A stretch of 46,696 nucleotides of DNA, from IMG/VR virus record IMGVR_UViG_3300048772_000080, positions 1 to 46,696 of that record, one strand, 5' to 3'. The translations under genes and the position numbers were made by a program. This DNA is from a virus. Below the pieces are notes generated by a model. It did no database searches and had not been told where the DNA came from. It worked only from the letters and a program-made list of their open reading frames with translations. Below are positions 40,321 to 46,696 of the stretch, piece by piece (the first letter of the stretch is position 1; every line of letters starts with the position of its first letter).

Positions 40321-41155
40321 GCAGGATACCCCAAACCTATTGAATAATTATTATGATCGCATGGTAAATGGTTTGTATGTATCTGCGCCGAGACTACAGA
40401 GGGGGGCAGTTGAGGACGTTGCAGGTGGCGAAAAATGGGTCCGAGTCTAGGGGATGTTTGTACGCGTTAGTTGTGCGCAATTGTTAGGGGATTATCGGGG
40501 ATGGTTTGGGGATAATAATATCGGGTTTGATATAGTGGCGGAGTCTGGGGGAATCCCCCCCCCTCTCTATTAGAGTATCTATCACTCCGTAGGATCTCAG
40601 TACGATCCTGCTCACCGTACCCTAAGCCGTGTCTGAGAGTGTCACAGTATCCTGCCGCGCTATGCCGTGCCGGGGTCCCCCGCTTGCCCCGTCTAGTAGC
40701 TCTCTAGTGCGATACGTCACAGATTCCTGCCCGCGTATGGTTCCCAGCGTCAAAACGTGCCGGTTTCGCCTTATATTCTCATTTTTAGCCTGTTTTCGCC
40801 TTAGTTACGCATTTTAGCGAATAATCGGCGAAACGAATATGCCCCGTAGTGACGCGCTGCGGTACCGTAGTGACGCCGATAAAATAAACCATCCTACCCC
40901 ACATTAAGAATTGCCTGCCCCGTATAAGGCAACGTGGAGCGATTGACGGCTATTAATCAATTTATAACAAAAGCGAACATGTTGCGAAGTGTTTAATCCC
41001 GCTGGCGCGGGGAATCCCCCGCTCATCCCCCGCTGTAATGCTCTTCCCGTCTGTTGCAAGTTGCATCCTGCCCGCGCTGTGGTAATTCCTCGCTATATAT
41101 AGATACGCGATTAATCCTAGTCTGAATAATAATTCACAGCTAAAGCATTTTATAC

Positions 41156-41198
41156 TTGACAGTGATTGGAACAAAAGCGCAGTATTACAGAGTATGAT
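41156..41198 (+). promoter_or_regulatory. Possible promoter for the MoxR unit
   Basis: TTGACA (41156-41161) lies 69 bases before the first start. GCGCAG follows, and TATTAC or TATGAT could be -10 boxes, but spacing (21 or 31 bases) is unusual. It may need an activator or an alternative sigma factor. Confidence 0.3.
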
Positions 41199-41224
41199 GT
41201 TTTACAGTGTTCTAGGGGGATGCG

Positions 41225-41380
41225 ATGCAGCCCATTTACAGCACGTCAAACGGTTTTGTTTCATCGGTTAACGGCGAGTTGCGCAGCTTCGATAGTCTAC
41301 GCGATCTACTCCGCTCACTCGAATTACAGCGAATCTTAAACAATTCCTGCTGGTATCAGATACCGGCATATTCAAACTGA
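41225..41380 (+). CDS. Small hypothetical protein, first gene of MoxR unit (51 aa)
   Basis: Reads MQPIYSTSNGFVSSVNGELR then SFDSLRDLLRSLELQRILNN. A GGGGGA sequence precedes the ATG. It is short but shares the ribosome-site style of the following genes. Function unknown. Confidence 0.55.
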   Translation: MQPIYSTSNGFVSSVNGELRSFDSLRDLLRSLELQRILNNSCWYQIPAYSN

Positions 41381-41390
41381 AGGGGGATAT

Positions 41391-41690
41391 ATGACGCAAG
41401 TTATCGAATTGATTAGAGATATTATTGCCAACCCGTCAACTGCTCCGATCTCTAGCTACCGCGATGAATTGACGGTTACTACCGGCGCATTAACCGCCCT
41501 TGCCGCTTCTCAACCGTATAATTTTGACGCAATAGACGCGTACATGGTACGGGTTTGGGATGCTGGATTCCCAGAATATACGGTTATGTTCTTGCGCAGT
41601 CTCACCGTCTATACAGCGCGGGATAATAAATTCATGGCTAAGTTTTGCGCCTCTAAGTCTTATGCGCGTTTCGCCACAACGTCAATCTAA
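41391..41690 (+). CDS. Hypothetical protein (99 aa)
   Basis: Helical sequence: VIELIRDIIANPSTAPISSY, GALTALAASQPYNFDAIDAY. AGGGGGATAT precedes the ATG, ten bases after the previous stop. It lies directly before the ATPase gene. Function unknown. Confidence 0.65.
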   Translation: MTQVIELIRDIIANPSTAPISSYRDELTVTTGALTALAASQPYNFDAIDAYMVRVWDAGFPEYTVMFLRSLTVYTARDNKFMAKFCASKSYARFATTSI

Positions 41691-41722
41691 CCATAGCATT
41701 AATCCATTATCCGGGAGGATAT

Positions 41723-42760
41723 ATGCAAGTTACACCGTCACAATTAGTTACGCTTCTCACCGCTGCCATTCCTGCCCGCTTGCCTGTATTAATTACAGGT
41801 TCGCCGGGAATCGGGAAAACAGACATAACGGAACAGGTTAAGGATATTCTCGGTTACGATCTATTAACCTCTCACCCTGTCGTATCGGACCCAACCGATT
41901 TCAAAGGTTTGCCATTCGCAAACAATCAGTCCACACAGGCCACTTTCCTGCCGTTTGGGGACCTATCAATCGCCATTAACGCAACCCGTCCCCTGATATG
42001 GTTTTTTGACGACTTGGGGCAAGCGCCGCAAAGTGTACAAGCCGCTTGTATGCAGCTGTTCCTTGCCCGCCGCATTAACGGGCATTTTGTTTCAGACTTT
42101 GTAACTTTCATCGGCGCAACTAACCGGCGAACAGACCGCGCTGGAGTATCGGGAATCTTGGAACCTGTTAAGTCCCGGTTCGCGTCTATCGTGGAATTGA
42201 CGCCGGATATTGACTCATGGTCAAACTGGGCATTTGGCGCGGGCATCCCCGCCACGCTGATCGCATTCCTGCGATTCCGGCCTGATCTTCTCAGTAACTT
42301 TCAGCCTACCGCCGATATGTCAAATTCGCCTATGCCGCGTACCTGGGCGAACCTTGCCAAACTGGAAACCCTGGGCCTGCCCGCGCAAGTGGAAACGGCT
42401 GCAATGGCCGGGGCGGTTGGGGAAGGGGCAGCGGTTGAATACATTGCTTTTCGCCGCATGTTCCAATCCCTAACCTCGATTGACGCTATCTTACTTGATC
42501 CTGCCGGTTGCAAATTGCCGACTGCTCCAAACGAGCTTTATGCGACTTGCACGGCGCTCGCGTCAAAGGCTACAGATGTTAACCTATCCCGTATCGGAGT
42601 CTATGCGCAGCGTTTGGTTGACGCGTCACGCGGGGAATTCGCCGTACTCCTGATGCGCGATTGTATTCGCCGTACTCCCAAACTGCAATATACAGATTCA
42701 TTTATCCGTATTTCATCCGGTCCCCTCGGTCAACTAATCTCAGGAATGGAGAGTAACTAA
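41723..42760 (+). CDS. MoxR-type AAA+ ATPase (345 aa)
   Basis: Walker A GSPGIGKT (26-33), Walker B LIWFFDD (91-97, second acid Asp where Glu is usual), sensor GATN (131-134), and an arginine-finger region around SRF (151-153). MoxR ATPases use ATP hydrolysis to remodel or mature partners, typically with VWA proteins. CCGGGAGG precedes the ATG. A VWA/metallopeptidase gene two places downstream fits a MoxR-VWA chaperone pair. Confidence 0.85.
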   Translation: MQVTPSQLVTLLTAAIPARLPVLITGSPGIGKTDITEQVKDILGYDLLTSHPVVSDPTDFKGLPFANNQSTQATFLPFGDLSIAINATRPLIWFFDDLGQAPQSVQAACMQLFLARRINGHFVSDFVTFIGATNRRTDRAGVSGILEPVKSRFASIVELTPDIDSWSNWAFGAGIPATLIAFLRFRPDLLSNFQPTADMSNSPMPRTWANLAKLETLGLPAQVETAAMAGAVGEGAAVEYIAFRRMFQSLTSIDAILLDPAGCKLPTAPNELYATCTALASKATDVNLSRIGVYAQRLVDASRGEFAVLLMRDCIRRTPKLQYTDSFIRISSGPLGQLISGMESN

Positions 42761-42761
42761 C

Positions 42762-43628
42762 ATGGCAAACGATACCCTTATTTCACGCGCAATGCTCGCA
42801 AGTCTCAGAATTTCGTCCTGGTCCGCTCGCAAGTATGACAAACGTATCACAGCGGAAACTAACGCGGCGCTGGGAGCATCTTCAGACGCCGGGCGGTATA
42901 ACAAGATGCTCCTGCCCGGCGATGCCTCATCCTATAAGGCATTAACCTCTCACATCGCCGGTGTACGCGTACTACACTACGCGCAGACGCTTGCATGGAG
43001 TGACGACGGATGGCGAATGCTGCCAGTTGCAAATTATCAGCGATACACGGATAAACTCCGCGATGCCAAACATGTTTACGATTCGCTGCTCGCCGATTTT
43101 ATCGCGGATTATCCGGCACTTCAGATTAACTCTAAAATCGCTCTCAATGGGGGATGGAGAGCAGAAGATTATCCCGACAATATCGCGTCAAAGTATTCTT
43201 TCGCCATTGAATACTCGCCTGTTCCATCTGGCGGGGATTTTCGTGTGGAGTTGTCGCAGGCGGAGATAGACGTTATCGCCACCCGCACCGAATCCCGCGT
43301 CAAAACCGCATTCGAAGACGCGCATAGGGACGCGGTTAAACGGCTTTACAAGTGTGTGGCAAGCATCCATGAAAGACTCGCGTCCCCTGATGCGATTTTT
43401 CGGGATTCGCTCATCAGTAATGCAACCGATCTCTGCGATGTCCTTACCCGTCTGAATATCAGCGGGGATGCGAATTTGGAAACATTGCGGAAACAGACGG
43501 ATGCGCTCGCAACCGTGCAACCCGCTACGCTCAGGAATGACACTGTGACGCGCATACAGACGGCTAACGCGGCGCAGGGTATCCTCGATTCAATGATGAG
43601 TGTCTATGGCAAGGGGATAGCGGCATAA
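42762..43628 (+). CDS. MoxR-associated partner protein (288 aa)
   Basis: Starts one base after the ATPase stop. Early residues LRISSWSARKYDKRITAETN resemble the opening of DUF3150-type proteins, which I recall beside MoxR/VWA genes; this match is tentative. The middle is helical (KDAKHVYDSLLADFIADYP-like stretch) and the end is helical with ANAAQGILDSMMSVYGKG. Likely the adaptor or substrate-holder of the ATPase system. Confidence 0.6.
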   Translation: MANDTLISRAMLASLRISSWSARKYDKRITAETNAALGASSDAGRYNKMLLPGDASSYKALTSHIAGVRVLHYAQTLAWSDDGWRMLPVANYQRYTDKLRDAKHVYDSLLADFIADYPALQINSKIALNGGWRAEDYPDNIASKYSFAIEYSPVPSGGDFRVELSQAEIDVIATRTESRVKTAFEDAHRDAVKRLYKCVASIHERLASPDAIFRDSLISNATDLCDVLTRLNISGDANLETLRKQTDALATVQPATLRNDTVTRIQTANAAQGILDSMMSVYGKGIAA

Positions 43629-43632
43629 GGGC

Positions 43633-43655
43633 AGGGGGATGATCCTTATCCCCCT
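43633..43655 (+). terminator. Terminator after the MoxR/partner pair
   Basis: AGGGGGAT pairs with ATCCCCCT over a 7-base loop, 4 bases after the stop codon region, then ATTCTTACC. A promoter follows within 12 bases. U-tract is short. Confidence 0.55.
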
Positions 43656-43666
43656 ATTCTTACCGT

Positions 43667-43695
43667 TTGACACTGTAACGCCGATGGAGTAACGT
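43667..43695 (+). promoter_or_regulatory. Promoter for the VWA gene
   Basis: TTGACA (43667-43672), 17 bases, TAACGT (43690-43695). It shares TTGACACT and GAGTA with the promoter at 44956. Transcription would begin only about a dozen bases before ATG 43715. Confidence 0.55.
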
Positions 43696-43714
43696 AGCAA
43701 CCGGGAGATAATTT

Positions 43715-44908
43715 ATGAGTCGCATGGATAATTATCCGTTTGGGTTATCTGTAAATACGGAAGGTGCGCGGCGCAAGATAACCTCCGCTCGCACAAGCCT
43801 TATTTTAGACTCGCCTTTTTTCGGCGCTCTAGCTTTATCACTTACGCCAAAAGAAGACACGGCCTGCGATACAGCGTGGACCGATGGCCGGAGTATAGGC
43901 TACAATCCAACCTTTGTAGAATCGCTCACTCATGCGGAGTTAACCGGCCTGATCGCTCATGAGGTTATGCACTGCGCAATGGGTCACCCATGGCGGAGGG
44001 ATGCGCGAGACCCTAAGCAATTCAATGTGGCCTGCGATCTTGCGATTAACGGGGACTTGAAAGACTCCGGTTTTAGCCTGCCCGCTGGGGGATTGTTTCC
44101 CGATAAGGCGCAACATGGCAAGTCTGCGGAGTGGATTTTCGCCCGCTTGCCACAACCCAAACCGGGCAAGGATAAAACCGGCAGCGGGGGGCAAGGTACT
44201 CCACAAGCGGGCAAGGGCAAGCCTGATCCTGCCGGGGAAGTGCGGGACGCGCCTACCGGGGCGGATACAGACGGAACGCCTGCCCCAACTGAAGGGGAAT
44301 GGAAACAGAAGACGGCAGAGGCATTGCAAGCGGCGAAATTACAGGGGAACCTTCCCGGCGGTATGCTTCGCAAAGTGGAATCGGCGCTAGATGCGCGAGT
44401 CGATATTAAGGCTTTACTCCTGAGATTTTTTACGGAACGGGTTAAGGCAGATTATTCCTGGGCCTATCCTAATACCAGATTTTTAGCTTCTGGCCTATAT
44501 TTGCCATCCCTCAATTCTGTAAGCATGGGGGAGGTTGCCGTGCTAGTCGATACCTCCGGGAGTACCTCATCCGTCGCTCTACAGTTTGCAAAGGGCATTT
44601 TAGAGCAGGTATTGGATGAGGTACAACCTGCCGGAGTGACGCTGTATTTTGTCGATACAAAGATTCACGGAGTACACCGGATGGAACAGGGTGAGCCTTT
44701 GACGTGGGAACCCAAGGGCGGGGGAGGTACATGCTTTAAGTCCTTCTTCGCTGAAATAGAGGCGAGCGATACTCCCCCGGTTTGCATAATCGCTATCAGC
44801 GATCTATATGCGTCCTTCCCCGAATCCTGCTCAATTCCTACGCTATGGCTCACTGATAGCGCGGGGAAAGAAGCTCCATTCGGGGAAACGATCTTTGTTG
44901 ACAGATAG
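43715..44908 (+). CDS. DUF2201-like metallopeptidase/VWA protein (397 aa)
   Basis: N-terminal zinc-binding motif HEVMHCAMGH (82-91) lies in a peptidase-like domain (LTHAELTGLIAHEVM; FNVACDLAINGDL). A Gly/Pro-rich linker (~150-195) follows. The C-terminal VWA domain has a MIDAS DTSGSTSS (279-286), Thr339 in GGGGTCF and Asp363 in ISDLYA. This two-domain layout accompanies MoxR ATPases. CCGGGAG precedes the ATG. Confidence 0.8.
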   Translation: MSRMDNYPFGLSVNTEGARRKITSARTSLILDSPFFGALALSLTPKEDTACDTAWTDGRSIGYNPTFVESLTHAELTGLIAHEVMHCAMGHPWRRDARDPKQFNVACDLAINGDLKDSGFSLPAGGLFPDKAQHGKSAEWIFARLPQPKPGKDKTGSGGQGTPQAGKGKPDPAGEVRDAPTGADTDGTPAPTEGEWKQKTAEALQAAKLQGNLPGGMLRKVESALDARVDIKALLLRFFTERVKADYSWAYPNTRFLASGLYLPSLNSVSMGEVAVLVDTSGSTSSVALQFAKGILEQVLDEVQPAGVTLYFVDTKIHGVHRMEQGEPLTWEPKGGGGTCFKSFFAEIEASDTPPVCIIAISDLYASFPESCSIPTLWLTDSAGKEAPFGETIFVDR

Positions 44909-44914
44909 GCTTTA

Positions 44915-44944
44915 CAGGGGCAGGATGCCGTATCCTTGCCCCTG
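44915..44944 (+). terminator. Terminator after the VWA gene
   Basis: CAGGGGCA-GGAT pairs with ATCC-T-TGCCCCTG across a 5-base loop with one bulged T, starting 7 bases after the stop. A promoter begins 12 bases later. Confidence 0.65.
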
Positions 44945-44955
44945 ATAGCCGTATA

Positions 44956-44984
44956 TTGACACTAGCGTACCACTAGAGTATTGT
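44956..44984 (+). promoter_or_regulatory. Promoter for the right-end small-protein unit
   Basis: TTGACA (44956-44961), 17 bases, TATTGT (44979-44984). The TTGACACT start and GAGTA end match the 43667 promoter. The first ATG (45005) is about 14 bases after the likely start site. Confidence 0.6.
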
Positions 44985-45004
44985 AACGCTGTAAGGGGGA
45001 CGAT

Positions 45005-45139
45005 ATGACGGCAGTTAAGGTTGGAACATCATGGCGCATACAGACGGAGTGGGGAACCTTTGAAGGGTGGTATATGACGCAAGCGCAAGCCATCAAAGGA
45101 ATTGAGAAGCGGCTGCGCGATAGGCTAAAGAATACATAA
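45005..45139 (+). CDS. Small hypothetical protein (44 aa)
   Basis: Reads MTAVKVGTSWRIQTEWGTFE then GWYMTQAQAIKGIEKRLRDR. GGGGGA precedes the ATG. A beta-hairpin plus basic helix is likely. Unknown function, first of the right-end run. Confidence 0.6.
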   Translation: MTAVKVGTSWRIQTEWGTFEGWYMTQAQAIKGIEKRLRDRLKNT

Positions 45140-45150
45140 CCGGGGGATGT

Positions 45151-45474
45151 ATGACGCGAGCGATGCGAGCGGAGTTGAAAAAAACAGAAGATGCGATCTA
45201 TACGGGATGGCCTGCCCGCGCATTCCTCCACGCTGTAAACCTGGCGCGCTTAGGATTTCAAGCGCATCCCGAACTAAGGGAAGGGGGGAAGGGTATGACA
45301 CTTTCACAGCTAATTAGTGAGTGGCGAATGGTTGCGGCATGGCAAGCCTGCGCACGTCCGAATCATGGCCGCAACCGTAAACGTCCCCAGCGTACAATAG
45401 CCGAACTCGAAGCGATTATTAACGCGCTGGGATACAGGTATGACTATCGCCAGCAGCGGGCGGTTGCGATCTAA
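45151..45474 (+). CDS. Basic hypothetical protein (107 aa)
   Basis: Helical: AMRAELKKTEDAIYTGWPAR, LSQLISEWRMVAAWQACARP, IAELEAIINALGYRYDYRQQ. CGGGGGATGT precedes the ATG. No family is recognised. Confidence 0.6.
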   Translation: MTRAMRAELKKTEDAIYTGWPARAFLHAVNLARLGFQAHPELREGGKGMTLSQLISEWRMVAAWQACARPNHGRNRKRPQRTIAELEAIINALGYRYDYRQQRAVAI

Positions 45475-45486
45475 CCGGGGGACGGG

Positions 45487-45807
45487 ATGAGAACACCGGC
45501 AGGAATGTTCGGGAAGAAGTGGCGATGGGTTCCACAGCGGGGACTAGCTGAGATCATATTCCTATGCGTCCGGGAAGTCCTAGACCCATCCCCGGCGCAT
45601 CCTGATAGCAAGCGGCAGGATCGACGCAAGCGCAGAGACTTGGAACGGCACGGCGCAAGGATTCTAAAACAATCCAGTGTGTCCTGCTCGCCAGCGAAAA
45701 AGACGAATAAACGCCGGGAGGTTAAAGCGATGAGGTTGAGAATACAGGAGGAGCGTAAGGAATTCGCCAGAAAGATTGCAACCCGGTTAATGGGAAGGTG
45801 GATTTAA
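45487..45807 (+). CDS. Basic small protein, ARRLLGK-type motif at C-terminus (106 aa)
   Basis: CGGGGGAC precedes the ATG. N-terminal part MRTPAGMFGKKWRWVPQRGL; a very basic middle; and the C-terminal IQEERKEFARKIATRLMGRW matches the motif shared by the next genes. CCGGGAGG lies before an internal ATG (45730), so a 25-residue short form is possible. Confidence 0.6.
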   Translation: MRTPAGMFGKKWRWVPQRGLAEIIFLCVREVLDPSPAHPDSKRQDRRKRRDLERHGARILKQSSVSCSPAKKTNKRREVKAMRLRIQEERKEFARKIATRLMGRWI

Positions 45808-46043
45808 TGCATCCTGACCGCGATGAGGTTTATGTGGAATGGCTCGCCGCAGCCCCAAAGGGAGTGAGATGGGATAAGGCGCAGGAGATGTATGCGATGT
45901 ATCAGGAACGGCGCAAGGAACAAGCGGCTGCCGTGGCTACACGACTTTTAGGAAAGACTGGTAATCATACAAGCATGGGAGATGGAACCTATCGGCGTAG
46001 GCGGAAAGTTAGAGGCCGTGGCTGCCCACCACTTTTGTTCTAA
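45807..46043 (+). CDS. Small protein with ATRLLGK motif (78 aa)
   Basis: ATG 45807 overlaps the preceding stop (TAATG); GTG 45798 is an alternative. Motif: YQERRKEQAAAVATRLLGK at ~33-51. The last ~25 residues (basic RRRRKVRG, ending CPPLLF) are out of frame with the overlapping zinc ORF and may be a read-through tail. Function unknown. Confidence 0.5.
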   Translation: MHPDRDEVYVEWLAAAPKGVRWDKAQEMYAMYQERRKEQAAAVATRLLGKTGNHTSMGDGTYRRRRKVRGRGCPPLLF

Positions 46044-46188
46044 GGCTTGCCGCACCGAATGGATTGGAATATCAGGATTCAGCGGAGGAATGATAATGAT
46101 GAAGATCGGAAGAGAGGATGAGCTAACAGACGGCGAGGTTTGCGATAGGTGCAACAGTCCGCTTGAAGGGAAGACTCATGGGAACTAA
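45982..46188 (+). CDS. Small zinc protein (68 aa)
   Basis: Reads VAAHHFCSKACRTEWIG and EVCDRCNSPLEGK, two Cys pairs with His, the style of a small zinc ribbon. Starts 62 bases inside the previous ORF in another frame. GGGAG-like sequence precedes the ATG. Plausible but overlapping. Confidence 0.45.
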   Translation: MEPIGVGGKLEAVAAHHFCSKACRTEWIGISGFSGGMIMMKIGREDELTDGEVCDRCNSPLEGKTHGN

Positions 46189-46369
46189 CCGGCGAAGATG
46201 GGAGAGAATCAAGCGCCGATTCCCGCCGCATGGCCGGTACTATTTCCGATGGGAAGAGCAAAGGAAAGCTGGAATCATAGCTAGACGACTATTAGGGAAG
46301 AGCTTACCAGATATGCCAAACTTTAGAAACGCGCTGAAAGAGGCTAAACGCTTAGGGTTGGTTAGATAG
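46178..46369 (+). CDS. Small basic protein, MGTxR/ARRLLGK family (63 aa)
   Basis: From ATG 46178: MGTNRRRWERIKRRFPPHGR then EEQRKAGIIARRLLGKSLPD. N-terminus and ARRLLGK motif match the following gene. A TTG at 46163 is an alternative start. Its start overlaps the preceding stop by 11 bases. Strongly basic; function unknown. Confidence 0.6.
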   Translation: MGTNRRRWERIKRRFPPHGRYYFRWEEQRKAGIIARRLLGKSLPDMPNFRNALKEAKRLGLVR

Positions 46370-46377
46370 GGGCACTC

Positions 46378-46557
46378 ATGGGAACTAAGCGAAGCAAGTG
46401 GACGCGATCACAGCGGAAGAGCTATCAGGAACGGCGCAAGAGGCAGGCCGCTCGCGTAGCCATGAGGTTGCAAGGGAAACGGAAGATGCCGCTTGACGGC
46501 TGGGAATGGGACGGGAAACTTGACCAGTGGAAGTCCGAGGTAATCAATGCAAACTAA
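46378..46557 (+). CDS. Small basic protein, same family (59 aa)
   Basis: MGTKRSKWTRSQRKSYQERR then QAARVAMRLQGKRKMPLDGW. Same MGTK start and ARxAxRLxGK motif as neighbours; the preceding bases ACTCATGGGAACTAA also match those before the 46178 gene. Function unknown. Confidence 0.6.
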   Translation: MGTKRSKWTRSQRKSYQERRKRQAARVAMRLQGKRKMPLDGWEWDGKLDQWKSEVINAN

Positions 46558-46696
46558 GTGGACTCGGACACAGAGAAAACGGTATCAGGATGAAAAAATA
46601 ACAGGGGGACTCTCGGATATTCGGGGCATCTTCCTATCCAAGAAAATGAAAATCAAACGTAAGTATAAAGCCTACAAGGTGGCTAGACGACTATTA
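46547..46696 (+). CDS. Small basic protein, same family, cut by window end
   Basis: ATG 46547: MQTKWTRTQRKRYQDEKITG then KYKAYKVARRLL at the window edge, frame open for 50 codons. The start overlaps the previous stop by 11 bases, as at 46178. Clearly part of the same tandem family. Confidence 0.6.
   Translation, partial: MQTKWTRTQRKRYQDEKITGGLSDIRGIFLSKKMKIKRKYKAYKVARRLL

Larger units (their letters stand above)
40033..41224. other. Non-coding control region, candidate origin
   Basis: No credible gene is seen over 1.19 kb. It carries GGGGGCAT-type direct and inverted repeats (40205-40320), nested dyads with GTTGTC/GACAAC arms (40161-40201), G/C-rich palindromes (around 40547-40560 and 41007-41022), two CCGTAGTGACGC copies near 40845-40876 and a TTCGCC/GGCGAA set near 40765-40835. 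Leftward and rightward gene blocks meet here. This is what an origin or transcription-control region could look like. Confidence 0.5.

Noticed and set aside
40629-41174. Short ORFs in the 40-41 kb gap (40629-40817 plus, 40962-41174 minus)
   Set aside because: Non-ATG starts, no ribosome site, unlike neighbouring genes in composition, and they overlap palindromes and repeats.
1-46696. tRNA or rRNA genes
   Set aside because: I saw no cloverleaf-like stem sets or CCA-type ends in the few non-coding gaps; a tRNAscan run would settle it.

Overview
The window is part of a tailed double-stranded DNA bacteriophage (or prophage) genome. A large terminase, portal, scaffold-like protein, major capsid protein, connector-like protein and tail-fibre proteins lie in one leftward block, and genes are packed with 1-4 base stop/start overlaps (ATGA, TAATG, GTGA). 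No tape-measure, sheath or major tail protein lies between the capsid and fibre genes, so a short-tailed (podovirus-like) virion is the best inference, although both window ends cut through genes. Four fibre-like proteins and one more protein carry Sec signal peptides and another has a lipobox, which suggests a Gram-negative (diderm) host. The host cannot be named from this sequence. No integrase, polymerase, tRNA gene or CRISPR array was seen.

Layout. (1) 1-17.2 kb, minus strand: four secreted fibre-like genes, two small virion proteins, a connector candidate, decoration-type proteins, major capsid protein, a LAGLIDADG homing endonuclease, scaffold, small basic proteins, a GIY-YIG endonuclease cassette and the portal. 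(2) 17.3-17.7 kb, plus strand: two tiny membrane proteins (one DUF3309-like) facing a permuted-papain-like hydrolase, a plausible lysis island. (3) 17.7-39.3 kb, minus strand: more than 50 small genes around terL. They include a terminase-small-subunit candidate with a long out-of-frame overlap, an XRE repressor, a ParB/sulfiredoxin-like protein, a Dam methylase with a 42-bp repeat, a secreted protein and a lipoprotein, and many small zinc-ribbon proteins. A promoter at 39.28-39.31 kb reads into this block. Its first gene joins a ribbon-helix-helix-like N-terminus to zinc ribbons. (4) 39.3-40.0 kb, plus strand: an HNH endonuclease. (5) 40.03-41.22 kb: non-coding, with iteron-like repeats and dyads, an origin or control-region candidate. 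(6) 41.2-46.7 kb, plus strand: a MoxR-type AAA+ ATPase, a partner protein and a DUF2201-like metallopeptidase/VWA protein, separated by terminator-promoter pairs, then a run of small basic proteins sharing a motif.

How it fits together. The left block builds and packages the particle. The middle block looks like early/middle host-takeover and regulatory genes. The right block couples an ATPase/VWA module to a diversifying family of small basic proteins. The points most worth a second look are: the signal peptides on fibre-like proteins; the portal 3' end that exists twice, with different codons, around the GIY-YIG cassette; a membrane-protein gene interrupted at an (AT)7 run in a way one extra AT unit would repair; the small-protein family at the right end; and the repeat array in the 40-41 kb gap.
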